64,000 nucleotides of DNA, from contig CP090851.1 of NCBI GenBank assembly GCA_041879415.1, forward strand, positions 2,604,001-2,668,000, given 5' to 3'. A program made the translations under genes and the position numbers. The stretch is from Vibrio chagasii. GTDB taxonomy: Bacteria > Pseudomonadota > Gammaproteobacteria > Enterobacterales > Vibrionaceae. Positions 1 through 10,312 of this stretch are shown one piece after another (position 1 is the first letter of the stretch; each line of letters starts with the position of its first letter). The notes beneath the pieces were generated by a model that did not search any database, was not told the DNA's origin, and was given only the letters and a program-made list of their open reading frames with translations.

Positions 1-778
1 GAACGCCCGGCCAGCCAGAACCCAGAACCACAGGCATTGCACCAGCAGGCGCAGCAACGGCTTCAAGGTTAACAAGCGCTTGGCGAATCGCTTCATCCGC
101 AAGCTGGTAAGCAACTTGAGTACCTTTGTCATCGCTTAAGAAGAAGTCGTAACCAAAACGGCCACCACCACCAGCACTACCACGCTCACGGCGATCGCCT
201 TTCTGAGCAAGTACACTGATTGATAGACGAACAAGTGGACGAATATCGCCAGCATACGTGCCATCAGTCGCAGCAACCAGCATCTGCTCATGTACGCCGC
301 TTAGGCTCACTGATACTTCAGTCACCATAGGCTCTTTAGTACGAATGTAAGCATCTAATGACTTAAGAAGTTCTGTTTTTTGCTGTTTTTCCCAGCTTGC
401 TAGCGGGTTTACCGCATCATAATAAGTTTGGTTAGCGTTGCGTTTGAAAGCTTGCACCTTACCGTTTTGACCTTGTTTCGCGATACCACGAGCTGCAATT
501 GCGCTCTGTTTAAGGCCATCGAGTTGGATTTGGTCAGAGTAAGCAAAACCGGTCTTTTCGCCAGATACTGCACGAACACCCACACCGCAATCGATATTGA
601 AAGAGCCGTCTTTGATGATGCTGTCTTCTAGCACTAAAGATTCGTGCCAGCTTGACTGAAAGTAGATATCAGCATAATCAATTTGGCGGGTAGCAATGCT
701 CGCCAATGTATCTGCGATATTTTGCTCCGTAAGCCCTGTTGGGTTCAGTAGCGCTTCTTCAATTTGATTAATGCTCAT
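1..778 (-). CDS. tldD: Metalloprotease TldD, N-terminal part (3' end outside window)
   Basis: The first 259 residues of TldD are visible, starting at ATG 778 (MSINQIEEALLNPTGL). With TldE (PmbA), TldD forms a cytoplasmic zinc metalloprotease that degrades unfolded peptides and, in enterobacteria, takes part in microcin B17 and CcdA processing (family knowledge). The reading runs to a VLGSGWPGV stretch at the window edge. In the family this lies just before the HExxxH zinc motif, so the catalytic motif itself is outside the window. It is the last visible gene of the mre–rng–yhdP operon, 19 bases after the nitrilase gene, in the same position as in Escherichia coli. The family is usually about 480 residues, so roughly half is missing only because of the window boundary. 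Confidence 0.95.
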   Translation of the reverse strand, partial: MSINQIEEALLNPTGLTEQNIADTLASIATRQIDYADIYFQSSWHESLVLEDSIIKDGSFNIDCGVGVRAVSGEKTGFAYSDQIQLDGLKQSAIAARGIAKQGQNGKVQAFKRNANQTYYDAVNPLASWEKQQKTELLKSLDAYIRTKEPMVTEVSVSLSGVHEQMLVAATDGTYAGDIRPLVRLSISVLAQKGDRRERGSAGGGGRFGYDFFLSDDKGTQVAYQLADEAIRQALVNLEAVAAPAGAMPVVLGSGWPGV

Positions 779-797
779 AGATGGCTCTTGTTTGTAA

Positions 798-1610
798 TTA
801 AAATTGATTGGTAAATCGAGTGTGTTGTGTGATTGGCATATTTTGCCTAATGGATTCACAACTGGATGTGTCTATCTCGACCACCATACTTTTAGGCTCT
901 TGGTCTAACTGTGCGACCACTCTTCCCCAGGGATCTACCACCATAGAGTGTCCCCATGTTTCTCTTTGGCAAGGATGCTTACCACCTTGCCCTACCGCAA
1001 CAATCCACGATTGTGTTTCGATTGCCCGGCATCTTAACAGTGCTTCCCAATGCGCCTGACCGGTTACCGCAGTAAACGCCGCTGGTACCACGATGATCTG
1101 CGCGCCTTGCTTACGTAACTCTGAATACAAGTGAGGAAAGCGCACATCATAACAAATACTTAAACCTAAGTGACCAAAAGGCGTTTCCGTTGTCACAACT
1201 CGATCACCTGGAGTGAAAATATCAGACTCTCGATAGCACTTGTGAGCATCAGCGACATTCACATCGAACATGTGTAGCTTGTCGTAGTGAGCCACTAAGC
1301 TGCCAAAGTCATCTATCACCAAAGTCGTGGTGGTGACACCTTTCGCTGTGCTTATCGGCATACTGCCCACAACGATCCAAATGCGATGAAGCTTGGCTAA
1401 CTCAGCCAGTTTCTTCTGCAATGGGCCATCATTTAGGGGCTCGGCATACTGGTGATAATCCGCTTTGCTACCGAATACCAATGCATTTTCTGGGCACACG
1501 ACCCATTTTGCTTCTGACTCCTTACATTTGGCTATCTCTTTGGCGAGATAATCAAGGTTACTGTCAGGGTCTGGGCCCGAAGTCATTTGAATCAAACCAA
1601 CACAATCCAT
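798..1610 (-). CDS. Carbon-nitrogen hydrolase (nitrilase superfamily, Nit/YbeM-like amidase)
   Basis: This is a 270-residue protein of the nitrilase superfamily. The Glu-Lys-Cys triad is visible: Glu in CPENALVF, Lys in YDKLHMFDV and Cys in SICYDVRFPHLY. These motifs match the Nit1/YbeM branch, whose characterised members are amidases that repair deaminated glutathione; the substrate here is inferred. I start at ATG 1610 (MDCVGLIQM) because GGAGA lies 10 bases upstream. The ATG at 1631 would add seven residues but has no ribosome site. The gene sits between yhdP and tldD, where E. coli has no such gene, and the close spacing suggests cotranscription. It is probably a cytoplasmic housekeeping enzyme. 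Confidence 0.88.
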   Translation of the reverse strand: MDCVGLIQMTSGPDPDSNLDYLAKEIAKCKESEAKWVVCPENALVFGSKADYHQYAEPLNDGPLQKKLAELAKLHRIWIVVGSMPISTAKGVTTTTLVIDDFGSLVAHYDKLHMFDVNVADAHKCYRESDIFTPGDRVVTTETPFGHLGLSICYDVRFPHLYSELRKQGAQIIVVPAAFTAVTGQAHWEALLRCRAIETQSWIVAVGQGGKHPCQRETWGHSMVVDPWGRVVAQLDQEPKSMVVEIDTSSCESIRQNMPITQHTRFTNQF

Positions 1611-1675
1611 GTGCACTGCTTCTCCATTCATTATGATTCAGAAATCACTATTTATCTGTATATTAGGCCTTACTT

Positions 1676-4600
1676 TTACTCAGCCAACTTCCTTAAGTTT
1701 TCTGGAAGTTGGAACTCACCAGAACTACGCGAAAGCTCGCTTACCGTTGGTGAATCCAAAGGACCTTTCACCGAGTAATTAACCTGTGTAAAGACCTCAA
1801 CAACTGGTGAAATAACCGTAGTTACCGCCAACACATACAGCGCTGTTTGAGGCGTTACCGCAAACGCTGTTAGCACTGGAATACCCGAAGTGATATCTGG
1901 CGTAAAGTTTACTTCTGCATCTACCTGACGAGTATTTAGGTTAGCGATGCCTTTGATTTTCATCTCACCCGCCACGGCATCCATGTTCAGGTCATTGGTT
2001 AGGAAGATACCGTTTTGAATCTTGCCCGTGCCAGTAATGCTGTTAAATGCCATGCCTTTATCAAACACATCAGAGAAATCGAGCTGCATCTTACGAATGA
2101 TCGAATCTAAGCTAAACAAGCCAAGTAAGCGAGCCGCCCCGCTCACATCTGAGATAATACCTTTACCGAACTTGGTTTTTACGTCGCCATCCAGAGTATC
2201 CATCTTGATACCCCAAGGTGAACCGTCCCAGTCAAGTTGAGCTTCCAGCTCAAACGGTGCTTTTTGAATCCCCGAGGTGATGCCAAAGCGCTCCATCAAC
2301 TCACTGTTGTTTTCACCTTCCACATCAACTTTCAGCGATGAATGACTCTTGTCGCCATTCAATTCCCACCAACCACTGACATCCGCTTTGTTGCCGCCGC
2401 TGCGTACCTGAATTTTCTTCCACGCAAGGCGGTTTTCTTCTCTCGCTAGTTCAACGTCTACCTTGCCAACTTTATAGCCTTGTAGCCAGAAGTCGTTCAG
2501 GGTTAGCTTGAGATTCGGCATCACATCATGAATCTTTCTATCCAATTCAGAGATCAACGGTGCTTCTTGCTCTTTGCGTTGCAGCAATGGCTCTTGCTTT
2601 GATTTGTCGCTCCATTCTGGAACAAACAGGTGCAGGCGATCCAATGACACGGTTAAATCATAAGGAGGCAGATAATTAATATCCCCTTCTAACTCTTGGC
2701 TCGATACTTCCATTTGCCAAGCTTGTTTATTCTTGCGTGCACTAAAATCAACATCATTCCAAGAAATACCACCAAGAATCAGCTCTTTACTTTCAAAAGT
2801 CACACGACTTGGAGCAGGGATAGTTGGTGTGTTCATTTGGCTTAAAACAGCAGTTGATGGCTGTACCGGCTCCATGATCACCGAAAGCCAATCATCGGCA
2901 TTAAACTTATCCGTACGAATCAATGCATGGTGCCCAACCACAGGGCTAATCTTATAGCCGCCTCGACCTAGCACTAGGTTAGTCGCGGTTAACTCAGGCA
3001 CATCACCCGTGATATCAATTTCAGCTTGGTACTTAGTATTCGGCAACTGCAAACGCGCAGTAATCGCTTCTTGGTTACCTGATGCTTGTAGCCTTGCTGA
3101 ACCAATTTCCAGTGACTTTTTCGCCAATGGATACGGGTAATCACTTGCCAGATACTTAAGATCAGACTGCAAATCCAATTGGTAAGTAAAGCCGATATCA
3201 TTCAGTTGAATATCAATCTGGCTTTGCCATTGTGCATGACCAGATAGCCGACTAAGCCACTGCTCACCAATGTAAGGTTCTAAAGGCTTCACATCCCAGT
3301 CGCCCAAAACATCGATATCAACAGCGTAGCCAGGGCCATCATTCTGCCCTTTGAAATCAATAGAGATACTTTGTTTAAGCAAGTCTGCCGCTAAACCATT
3401 TGCAGTCACCACATCGTTATCAAACTCAATCCGACCCGTGGTGTTTTCCAACACCATTGGTGGCGCTTCAATTTCAACATGATTGCCGCTTAGGTCAGCG
3501 TAACCCCACGCTCTGGCTTCTTTATCAGAGTCGAATGGGATATTAAGCTGGAATTCGGAAGAGACATCACCGCTCACTTGAAGTGCGGTTAACGCAGCAC
3601 CCACCGAGTCAACCAGTGGCGAAGCTGTCATGTAATCACGCACCGCATTACCTGACGCGGTGGCCTTTGCTTCTATCTCGATATGACCGCCTTCACCCAA
3701 GTAAGGAATACGACCTGTGATTCGATCGGCAGTCACATCCATTAATTGTGCAGAGCGAGAATCAAGATGCATCGCATCATTCTCAAACAATAGATCAAGT
3801 TGCAGGTCTGTAATCAGCGGCCACGCAGTATCAAAACTAAACTTGGCGTCTTCTAGTCCAACCCAGATTTGGAAAATGCCATCGTGATTCGCGTATGGGT
3901 ACTGAGCCAATTCACCATGCCACAGCAGTTTTACAGTATCAGCCTTACCTGCTTGAATCGCTGTGGACAGGTAATCAGTCAAGTCCTGCCCTAGTGCTAA
4001 GGTCGGCAGGTAACGCCATGTTTCACCAACGTTGTAAGCGTCAGCTTCACCGTAAAATGATAAGTAAGGGCTCGCATCTTTAGGGAAATCTAAGCGAAAT
4101 GCACCTAACACCTGTAAATCTGGCGTGGCTGCGGTGACTTTATCAGACCAAAGCTTCCAGCCGCTTTCATCTTGCTGCCATACAATATCAACCTGACCTT
4201 GCTTGATATTTAGAGGCGCTTGGAAAACATCGCCATACGGAAACACATCGTCAATAACATGTAGGCTGGCTTTTGCTTCTGTCATAGAGCCGAACACGCT
4301 ACCAGAAACTTGGCTAAAGCCCGGCACTAAATCCCATTGCTCAATCGCAAGATCAGAAAAACTGGCTGAGTAACGTAAGCTCTCGATACCAGATTCCATC
4401 GATAGACGAATATCAGAGACCGTACCGCCCGGAGACAGCACATTTATCATCTTGGTTGACTCTTCTGAGTCTGGAAGCAACTTAATCAGCGGTGTGATGG
4501 TCGAAATATCGAGCTCAGATACGTTAAGTTGCCAAGGGCCTTGTTGCCATTTAAATGCTACATCAAGCTCAGGCCAAGGCGTGTCATCGGTTCTCAAGTT

Positions 4601-5548
4601 AAGTGAGTGACCATTCACTTGCCAGCCATCATCGATTGGAGACAATTTAAATACGCCTGATTCAAGCATCAAGTCATGCTTGCCATCTTCGTTCCAGGTC
4701 AATTCTGAAGGCAGCACTTCAACGTAGGCACTTACTGGCTTGCTATTACGTAACGTAAGCCAGCTATTTAGGCTCACGGTCCCCGTCTCAATGCCAGACT
4801 CCGCCTGCATGTAACGGGTTAACCAAGGTTTTATCGAGATGTTATCTGCACTGACATAAAACTCACCGGTCACATCAGTGAGTGAGCCGCCATCAATAAA
4901 GTTAGCGCTTACTGACAAAGAGTTGAGGTTGGCGTCTTTGATGCTCACAACGCCTTCTGCGAGGTGATGCTTACCTGAGTTCTGCCACTTTAAGGTTTCG
5001 ATATCAAGTTGGCGCTCTTCATCAGAGACAGCACGATACAAAATGGTGGAATCTTTCGCGGTGACGTCGACCAATGTTTTCAGCAGCAGGTTATCGAGCT
5101 CATTCATCACTCGCTTAGAAGAGCCCGAATCTTTGGGTTTGTCTGTCTCGTTTTGCCCAGCAAACAGGTCAATAGAACGGATATCAAGATACATCTGATT
5201 CATAACCAGATCGGCTACAACCGGACGCATTTGAGCGAGCGATTGAATCAAGTCAAACTCGACTTCAACACGCTCAACAGAGAAGGTCACATCTTCTGCA
5301 TTAGGAAGGCTGGCTTTTACACCTTGCAACGCGATGGAGGGGTGAGTGTTACGCCAAAAACCACCTACGTCTTGAATAGAAAACTCAAAACCAGAATGTT
5401 GATTTACCCAAAGCTCAATTTCAGATTGATACTTGTTTAAATTGGGTAAGGCTACACGCAGTGTAGTAACAGCAATGGCTAGCGTTACTAAGAGAGTAAC
5501 CACTAACCATAAGCATGCACGTAGAATCAGAGTAACGCTTGAGCTCAC
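1676..5548 (-). CDS. yhdP: YhdP family AsmA-like phospholipid transport protein
   Basis: This is a 1290-residue protein with one N-terminal membrane segment (about residues 7–30, ending in TLRVALPNL) followed by a very long periplasmic region rich in beta structure. That is the AsmA-like architecture of YhdP, TamB and YdbH (DUF3971 and AsmA-type C-terminal region). In E. coli these three proteins carry phospholipid from the inner to the outer membrane through a hydrophobic groove, and YhdP also affects enterobacterial common antigen and stationary-phase permeability. The start is GTG at 5548, with TGGAAA just upstream, 10 bases after the rng stop. The length is close to the usual 1,270–1,290 residues. 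Operon position between rng and tldD is conserved. Confidence 0.93.
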   Translation of the reverse strand: MSSSVTLILRACLWLVVTLLVTLAIAVTTLRVALPNLNKYQSEIELWVNQHSGFEFSIQDVGGFWRNTHPSIALQGVKASLPNAEDVTFSVERVEVEFDLIQSLAQMRPVVADLVMNQMYLDIRSIDLFAGQNETDKPKDSGSSKRVMNELDNLLLKTLVDVTAKDSTILYRAVSDEERQLDIETLKWQNSGKHHLAEGVVSIKDANLNSLSVSANFIDGGSLTDVTGEFYVSADNISIKPWLTRYMQAESGIETGTVSLNSWLTLRNSKPVSAYVEVLPSELTWNEDGKHDLMLESGVFKLSPIDDGWQVNGHSLNLRTDDTPWPELDVAFKWQQGPWQLNVSELDISTITPLIKLLPDSEESTKMINVLSPGGTVSDIRLSMESGIESLRYSASFSDLAIEQWDLVPGFSQVSGSVFGSMTEAKASLHVIDDVFPYGDVFQAPLNIKQGQVDIVWQQDESGWKLWSDKVTAATPDLQVLGAFRLDFPKDASPYLSFYGEADAYNVGETWRYLPTLALGQDLTDYLSTAIQAGKADTVKLLWHGELAQYPYANHDGIFQIWVGLEDAKFSFDTAWPLITDLQLDLLFENDAMHLDSRSAQLMDVTADRITGRIPYLGEGGHIEIEAKATASGNAVRDYMTASPLVDSVGAALTALQVSGDVSSEFQLNIPFDSDKEARAWGYADLSGNHVEIEAPPMVLENTTGRIEFDNDVVTANGLAADLLKQSISIDFKGQNDGPGYAVDIDVLGDWDVKPLEPYIGEQWLSRLSGHAQWQSQIDIQLNDIGFTYQLDLQSDLKYLASDYPYPLAKKSLEIGSARLQASGNQEAITARLQLPNTKYQAEIDITGDVPELTATNLVLGRGGYKISPVVGHHALIRTDKFNADDWLSVIMEPVQPSTAVLSQMNTPTIPAPSRVTFESKELILGGISWNDVDFSARKNKQAWQMEVSSQELEGDINYLPPYDLTVSLDRLHLFVPEWSDKSKQEPLLQRKEQEAPLISELDRKIHDVMPNLKLTLNDFWLQGYKVGKVDVELAREENRLAWKKIQVRSGGNKADVSGWWELNGDKSHSSLKVDVEGENNSELMERFGITSGIQKAPFELEAQLDWDGSPWGIKMDTLDGDVKTKFGKGIISDVSGAARLLGLFSLDSIIRKMQLDFSDVFDKGMAFNSITGTGKIQNGIFLTNDLNMDAVAGEMKIKGIANLNTRQVDAEVNFTPDITSGIPVLTAFAVTPQTALYVLAVTTVISPVVEVFTQVNYSVKGPLDSPTVSELSRSSGEFQLPENLRKLAE

Positions 5549-5558
5549 AAAATTTCCA

Positions 5559-7028
5559 TTACATCATAACAACATCAAACTGCTCTTGTATGTACAGAGG
5601 CTCAGCCTGGATTTTAACTTGTTTACCAATAAACACTTCAAGCTCAGCAAGCGCATGAGACTCATCGCCTTCTAGCGCTTCAGCAACCGCTGCAGCAGCA
5701 TAAACCACAAACTTGTCAGCGTCGTAGGCACGGTTGACACGAGTGATTTCTCGAAGTATCTCATAACAAACGGTTTCAACTGTCTTCACGCTGCCACGAC
5801 CTTCACAAGCAGGACAACTTGAACACAGAATATGCTCAATGCTTTCACGAGTGCGCTTACGCGTCATCTCTACTAAACCAAGCTGTGTGAAGCCATTAAT
5901 ATTGGTCTTTACACGATCTTTGTCTAGCGCACTTTCTAGGGAAGTTAGTACTCGCTTACGATGGTCTTCAGACAGCATATCGATAAAGTCAATAATGATG
6001 ATGCCACCTAGATTACGCAAACGTAGCTGACGAGCAATCGCTTGTGTCGCCTCTACATTGGTATTGAAAATCGTCTCTTCTAGGTTACGACGACCAACAA
6101 ACGCGCCGGTGTTGATATCAACCGTAGTCATTGCTTCCGTTTGGTCGATGATCAGATAACCACCAGACTTGAGCTCAACTTTACGATCCAGAGAACGCTG
6201 AATTTCGTTCTCAGTATCGTACATATCAAAGATAGGCTTATCACCTTCATACAGCTCAAGCTTATCAGTCAGCTCTGGTACGTATTCAGAAGTAAACTCT
6301 TTAAGGTTTTCATACTCAAGACGAGAATCGACCTGAATTTTGCTCAGTTCCGTTCCCACGAAGTCACGTAAGATACGTTGACTTAAACACAATTCACCGT
6401 ACAAACGAGTACGCGCTTTATGCTTGCCACGGCGTTCCAAGACCTTGAGCCATAAACGCTTCAAAAATGCCGCATCTTGTGCGAGCTCGTTTGAATCAGC
6501 GCCTTCTGCAGCAGTACGGATAATAAAGCCACCATGCTCATCACAGTAATGAGAGACGACCTTCTTAAGACGATTACGCTCGGATTCGCTATCAATACGT
6601 TGAGAAACACCAACGTGACTCGCCCCAGGCATAAACACGAGGTAACGAGATGGCAGAGTGATATCAGTGGTTAGGCGAGCGCCTTTGGTACCAAGCGGGT
6701 CTTTAACGACTTGAACCACAATGTCTTGTCCTTGACGAACAAGCTCTGAAATATCGCGAACCTGAAATTGCTTCTTTTCATTTTCAGCGACACATTCAGT
6801 GTGTGGAACAATATCAGAGGCGTGTAGAAAAGCTGCTTTCTCAAGACCGATATCCACAAATGCAGCCTGCATTCCCGGAAGAACACGACTAACGCGACCT
6901 TTATAGATATTTCCTACGATTCCGCGTCGAGCGTCTCGTTCGATATGGATCTCTTGAAGAGTTCCCCCTTCAATCATGGCCACGCGAGTTTCACTCGGGG
7001 TCACGTTCAGCAACAATTCAGCACTCAT
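5559..7028 (-). CDS. rng: Ribonuclease G
   Basis: This 489-residue endoribonuclease matures the 5' end of 16S rRNA and degrades certain mRNAs. The N-terminal S1-like domain is visible (IVGNIYKGRVSRVLPGMQAAF). It is followed by the RNase E/G catalytic core with DVNTGAF-like (TVDINTGAFVGRR) and IIIIDFIDM segments that carry the metal-binding aspartates. CSSCPACEGRG near residue 410 is the zinc-link cysteine pair that joins subunits. Its length equals that of E. coli RNase G, and there is no C-terminal degradosome scaffold, so it is not RNase E. It lies between maf and yhdP. Its targets include the precursor of the three rRNA operons in the same window. Confidence 0.97.
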   Translation of the reverse strand: MSAELLLNVTPSETRVAMIEGGTLQEIHIERDARRGIVGNIYKGRVSRVLPGMQAAFVDIGLEKAAFLHASDIVPHTECVAENEKKQFQVRDISELVRQGQDIVVQVVKDPLGTKGARLTTDITLPSRYLVFMPGASHVGVSQRIDSESERNRLKKVVSHYCDEHGGFIIRTAAEGADSNELAQDAAFLKRLWLKVLERRGKHKARTRLYGELCLSQRILRDFVGTELSKIQVDSRLEYENLKEFTSEYVPELTDKLELYEGDKPIFDMYDTENEIQRSLDRKVELKSGGYLIIDQTEAMTTVDINTGAFVGRRNLEETIFNTNVEATQAIARQLRLRNLGGIIIIDFIDMLSEDHRKRVLTSLESALDKDRVKTNINGFTQLGLVEMTRKRTRESIEHILCSSCPACEGRGSVKTVETVCYEILREITRVNRAYDADKFVVYAAAAVAEALEGDESHALAELEVFIGKQVKIQAEPLYIQEQFDVVMM

Positions 7029-7048
7029 GGTGCACCTCAGATTAGTAA

Positions 7049-7651
7049 TTATAAGAATTCTTGCAGTAGCTGGTCCGTTTCAAATAAAGGTAAGCCGACA
7101 ACGGCGTAATAACTACCTTCGATTCGGGTTACAAAGCGCCCACCCAAACCTTGGATCCCATAGCTACCGGCTTTATCGCATGGCTCCCCTGTTTGCCAGT
7201 ATTGTTCTATTTCTTTTTCACTGAGGGGTTTAAACCATACGTCGGTAATAACGATTTCTGTTTTTTGTTTTTCTTGTGAAACCACTGAAACAGCCGTCAT
7301 CACTTGATGTCGTCCATTCGCTAACTGAGTCAGCATACGCTTAGAGTCAGAAAAATCAGCGGGTTTCTCGAGCACTTGCCCTTGACTTACCACTACAGTG
7401 TCAGAGCCAAGCACTACAGTATCAGAACCAGAAGCTACATGCTGCTTTTCAGAAGGATTCGTTGTTAATAAAGACAGCGCAGCTAGAGCTTTATCTAAAG
7501 ATAGTCGCTTAACGTACTCTTCGGCGGTTTCTTGAACATGTTTACACTCTTCAACATCGGTGACTAAGACAGAAAACTCATAACCGAGTTGAGATAGTAA
7601 TTCTTTGCGACGCGGCGAACCGGATGCCAAAACTAAATGTTTCTTTTCCAT
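7049..7651 (-). CDS. maf: Maf family nucleoside triphosphate pyrophosphatase (dTTP/UTP type)
   Basis: This is a Maf/YhdE-type pyrophosphatase of about 200 residues. It hydrolyses dTTP, UTP and modified nucleotides to monophosphates and is implicated in septum inhibition and nucleotide-pool cleaning (family knowledge). The signature LASGSPRRKELLSQLG is at the N-terminus. The conserved LGSDTVV segment carrying the catalytic aspartate is present, as is DKAGSYGIQGLGGRFV. The GSDTVV segment occurs twice in succession, an insertion relative to E. coli YhdE (see findings). I prefer ATG 7651 because GAGG lies 10 bases upstream; GTG 7657 is the alternative. It starts 7 bases after the mreD stop. Confidence 0.93.
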   Translation of the reverse strand: MEKKHLVLASGSPRRKELLSQLGYEFSVLVTDVEECKHVQETAEEYVKRLSLDKALAALSLLTTNPSEKQHVASGSDTVVLGSDTVVVSQGQVLEKPADFSDSKRMLTQLANGRHQVMTAVSVVSQEKQKTEIVITDVWFKPLSEKEIEQYWQTGEPCDKAGSYGIQGLGGRFVTRIEGSYYAVVGLPLFETDQLLQEFL

Positions 7652-7658
7652 CGTCACG

Positions 7659-8147
7659 CTACCTCACATGCCAATGGCGACGTACGCGTCTCATCAACAA
7701 GAACATCCAAGGCCAAAGTATACAGTTTATCAATGCACTCCATAACGATAATGGATTGAAGACAACATCTTGAATCAAATATTCGCCGAAGAATATCAAC
7801 ACCTCAAACAATACCGTTAACGCCGCAATGATCATGGCTTGTTGCCACAGTGCCATATTACGAATTACGAGGAAGTTTAATGCAACAATGTACATCACGA
7901 TGGCCATCATCATGCCTCGAATACCTAATGTCGAACCAATCAAAAGGTCCCACAACAGGCCCAGAATCAAAGCGCTACCTACGTTAACACGATGAGGTAA
8001 AGCCAGAACCCAGTAACAAGTCACCAGCAGTAACCAAGACGGTCTGAACAGGTCTAAACTACCTGGCCATGGAATGGTTTGCAGAATAAGCGCGATCAAT
8101 AATGAACAGCCAATTACTGTCTTGCTTCTTAAAACGCTATTGGCCAT
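7659..8147 (-). CDS. mreD: Rod shape-determining protein MreD
   Basis: This is a small hydrophobic protein of about 162 residues with roughly five membrane segments, typical of MreD. MreD joins MreB, MreC, RodA and PBP2 in the elongasome that directs lateral-wall peptidoglycan synthesis. Conserved features seen are the PWPGSLDLFRPSWLLL segment and GLLWDLLIGSTLGIRG. The start at 8147 is chosen because GAGG is 6 bases upstream; the ATG at 8153 is also in frame. The gene overlaps the end of mreC by 11 bases, so the two are translationally coupled. Confidence 0.95.
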   Translation of the reverse strand: MANSVLRSKTVIGCSLLIALILQTIPWPGSLDLFRPSWLLLVTCYWVLALPHRVNVGSALILGLLWDLLIGSTLGIRGMMMAIVMYIVALNFLVIRNMALWQQAMIIAALTVLFEVLIFFGEYLIQDVVFNPLSLWSALINCILWPWMFLLMRRVRRHWHVR

Positions 8148-9024
8148 TTTCATCCTCTAACATTGCTTGCTCTATGTTGGATTGATCGGTCTGTTTCTGT
8201 TTGTTTTCGTCAGGCCACACAAGCAGCAGATACCTAAGCTTATCAAACTCAACCACAGGTTCAGCTTTGATTACCGCAAACTCACGTTTCGGATCGTAAT
8301 CAACCTTAGAGACATAAGCGACTGGATAGCCTTCTGGATAAACACCACCAAGGCCTGACGTTACCAAGAGATCTTCTTCCTGAATGTCAGTACTGGTTGG
8401 AATGTGCTCTAGCTGGATTTCATCAATCATGCCATTACCAGAAGCAATCACACGGATATCGTTACGGATAACCTGGACGGGAATCGCATTGTTTGCATCC
8501 GTCAGTAGCAAGACTCGGCTATTGTGAGCCGCAACAAACGTCACTTGACCAACAATACCTTTCTCGTTGATCACAGGCTGACCTTCATACACCCCGTCAA
8601 TCTGACCTTTATCGATCACGACTTGATGACGGTATGGAGAGGTATCAACGGCCATAACTTCAGTAACGACTTTCTTTTCATCACGGATAAACGGAGAACC
8701 CAGTAGCTTACGAAGGCGCTTATTTTCTTCTTGATATTGCTCAAGCAGAATAAGCTCGCTCTTCAGTCGCAAGACTTCTCGTTTCATATTATGGTTTGAT
8801 TCGATCAGACCTTTACGAGTGCTAAAACGGTCGTATACACCGTCAAACATCGTACGAGGTAGGTTAGCTGCATATTGAATTGGTGCAACCATGCTGTTCA
8901 ATAGATAGCGGACATTTGAGAAAGCATCTAAACGACTATCAGCCAGCATAAGGCTGGCTGATAAAATTACAGCAAAAAACAGGCGCAATTGTAGAGAGGG
9001 ACCTCTACCAAAAATTGGCTTCAT
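8137..9024 (-). CDS. mreC: Rod shape-determining protein MreC
   Basis: This 295-residue bitopic inner-membrane protein has an N-terminal anchor (LRLFFAVILSASLML), a coiled coil around residues 70–105 (KREVLRLKSELILLEQYQEE) and a periplasmic double beta-barrel containing GIVGQVTFVAAHNSRVLLLTD. MreC binds PBP2 and activates elongation. The acidic, Gln-rich C-terminal tail (after about residue 270) looks disordered. It is preceded by a 94-base mreB–mreC gap holding a stem-loop and followed directly by mreD. Confidence 0.97.
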   Translation of the reverse strand: MKPIFGRGPSLQLRLFFAVILSASLMLADSRLDAFSNVRYLLNSMVAPIQYAANLPRTMFDGVYDRFSTRKGLIESNHNMKREVLRLKSELILLEQYQEENKRLRKLLGSPFIRDEKKVVTEVMAVDTSPYRHQVVIDKGQIDGVYEGQPVINEKGIVGQVTFVAAHNSRVLLLTDANNAIPVQVIRNDIRVIASGNGMIDEIQLEHIPTSTDIQEEDLLVTSGLGGVYPEGYPVAYVSKVDYDPKREFAVIKAEPVVEFDKLRYLLLVWPDENKQKQTDQSNIEQAMLEDENGQ

Positions 9025-9071
9025 TCTATATTTGATCCTAGAGCTACATTTGATCCTATAGACAAGGTCCT

Positions 9072-9107
9072 AGGCTCTTTACATAAAACTAGATAATAAA
9101 AGAGCCT
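9072..9107 (-). other. Stem-loop between mreB and mreC
   Basis: AGGCTCTTT (9099–9107 on the minus strand) can pair with AAAGAGCCT at 9072–9080 around an 18-base AT-rich loop. No U-run follows on the transcribed strand, so this looks more like an attenuating or processing hairpin than a full intrinsic terminator. It would fit the known need for more MreB than MreC and MreD. Confidence 0.45.
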
Positions 9108-9118
9108 AACACTAGATA

Positions 9119-10171
<1,053 letters not shown>

Positions 10172-10215
10172 TCATCCTGCAAGAATTAGAAGACAAAAAT
10201 TGCACTAAATGTACC

Positions 10216-10242
10216 AATGCCTTGCTGTCACGGCAAGGCATT
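10216..10242. terminator. Stem-loop between mshQ and mreB
   Basis: A 10-bp perfect stem, AATGCCTTGC/GCAAGGCATT, surrounds a 7-base loop. It lies after the mshQ stop and in the probable mreB leader. There is no clear U-run on the minus strand, so it may be an inefficient terminator or a 5' leader structure of mreB mRNA. Confidence 0.4.
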
Positions 10243-10272
10243 GAAGTATAAACATGGACTGAAACCCGCAAT

Positions 10273-10301
10273 TTCTTACAGATTCCTAACTTAACCGTCA
10301 A
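10273..10301 (-). promoter_or_regulatory. Candidate mreB promoter
   Basis: On the minus strand TTGACG (10296–10301) and TAAGAA (10273–10278) are 17 bp apart, just past the mshQ stop and about 110 bp before the mreB start. It fits sigma-70 spacing but the -10 is imperfect. Confidence 0.4.
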
Positions 10302-10312
10302 AAATTATATTA

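Noticed and set aside
5009..5440. Open frame of 143 codons on the plus strand
   Set aside because: It is antisense to the middle of yhdP, with no ribosome site and no recognisable product.
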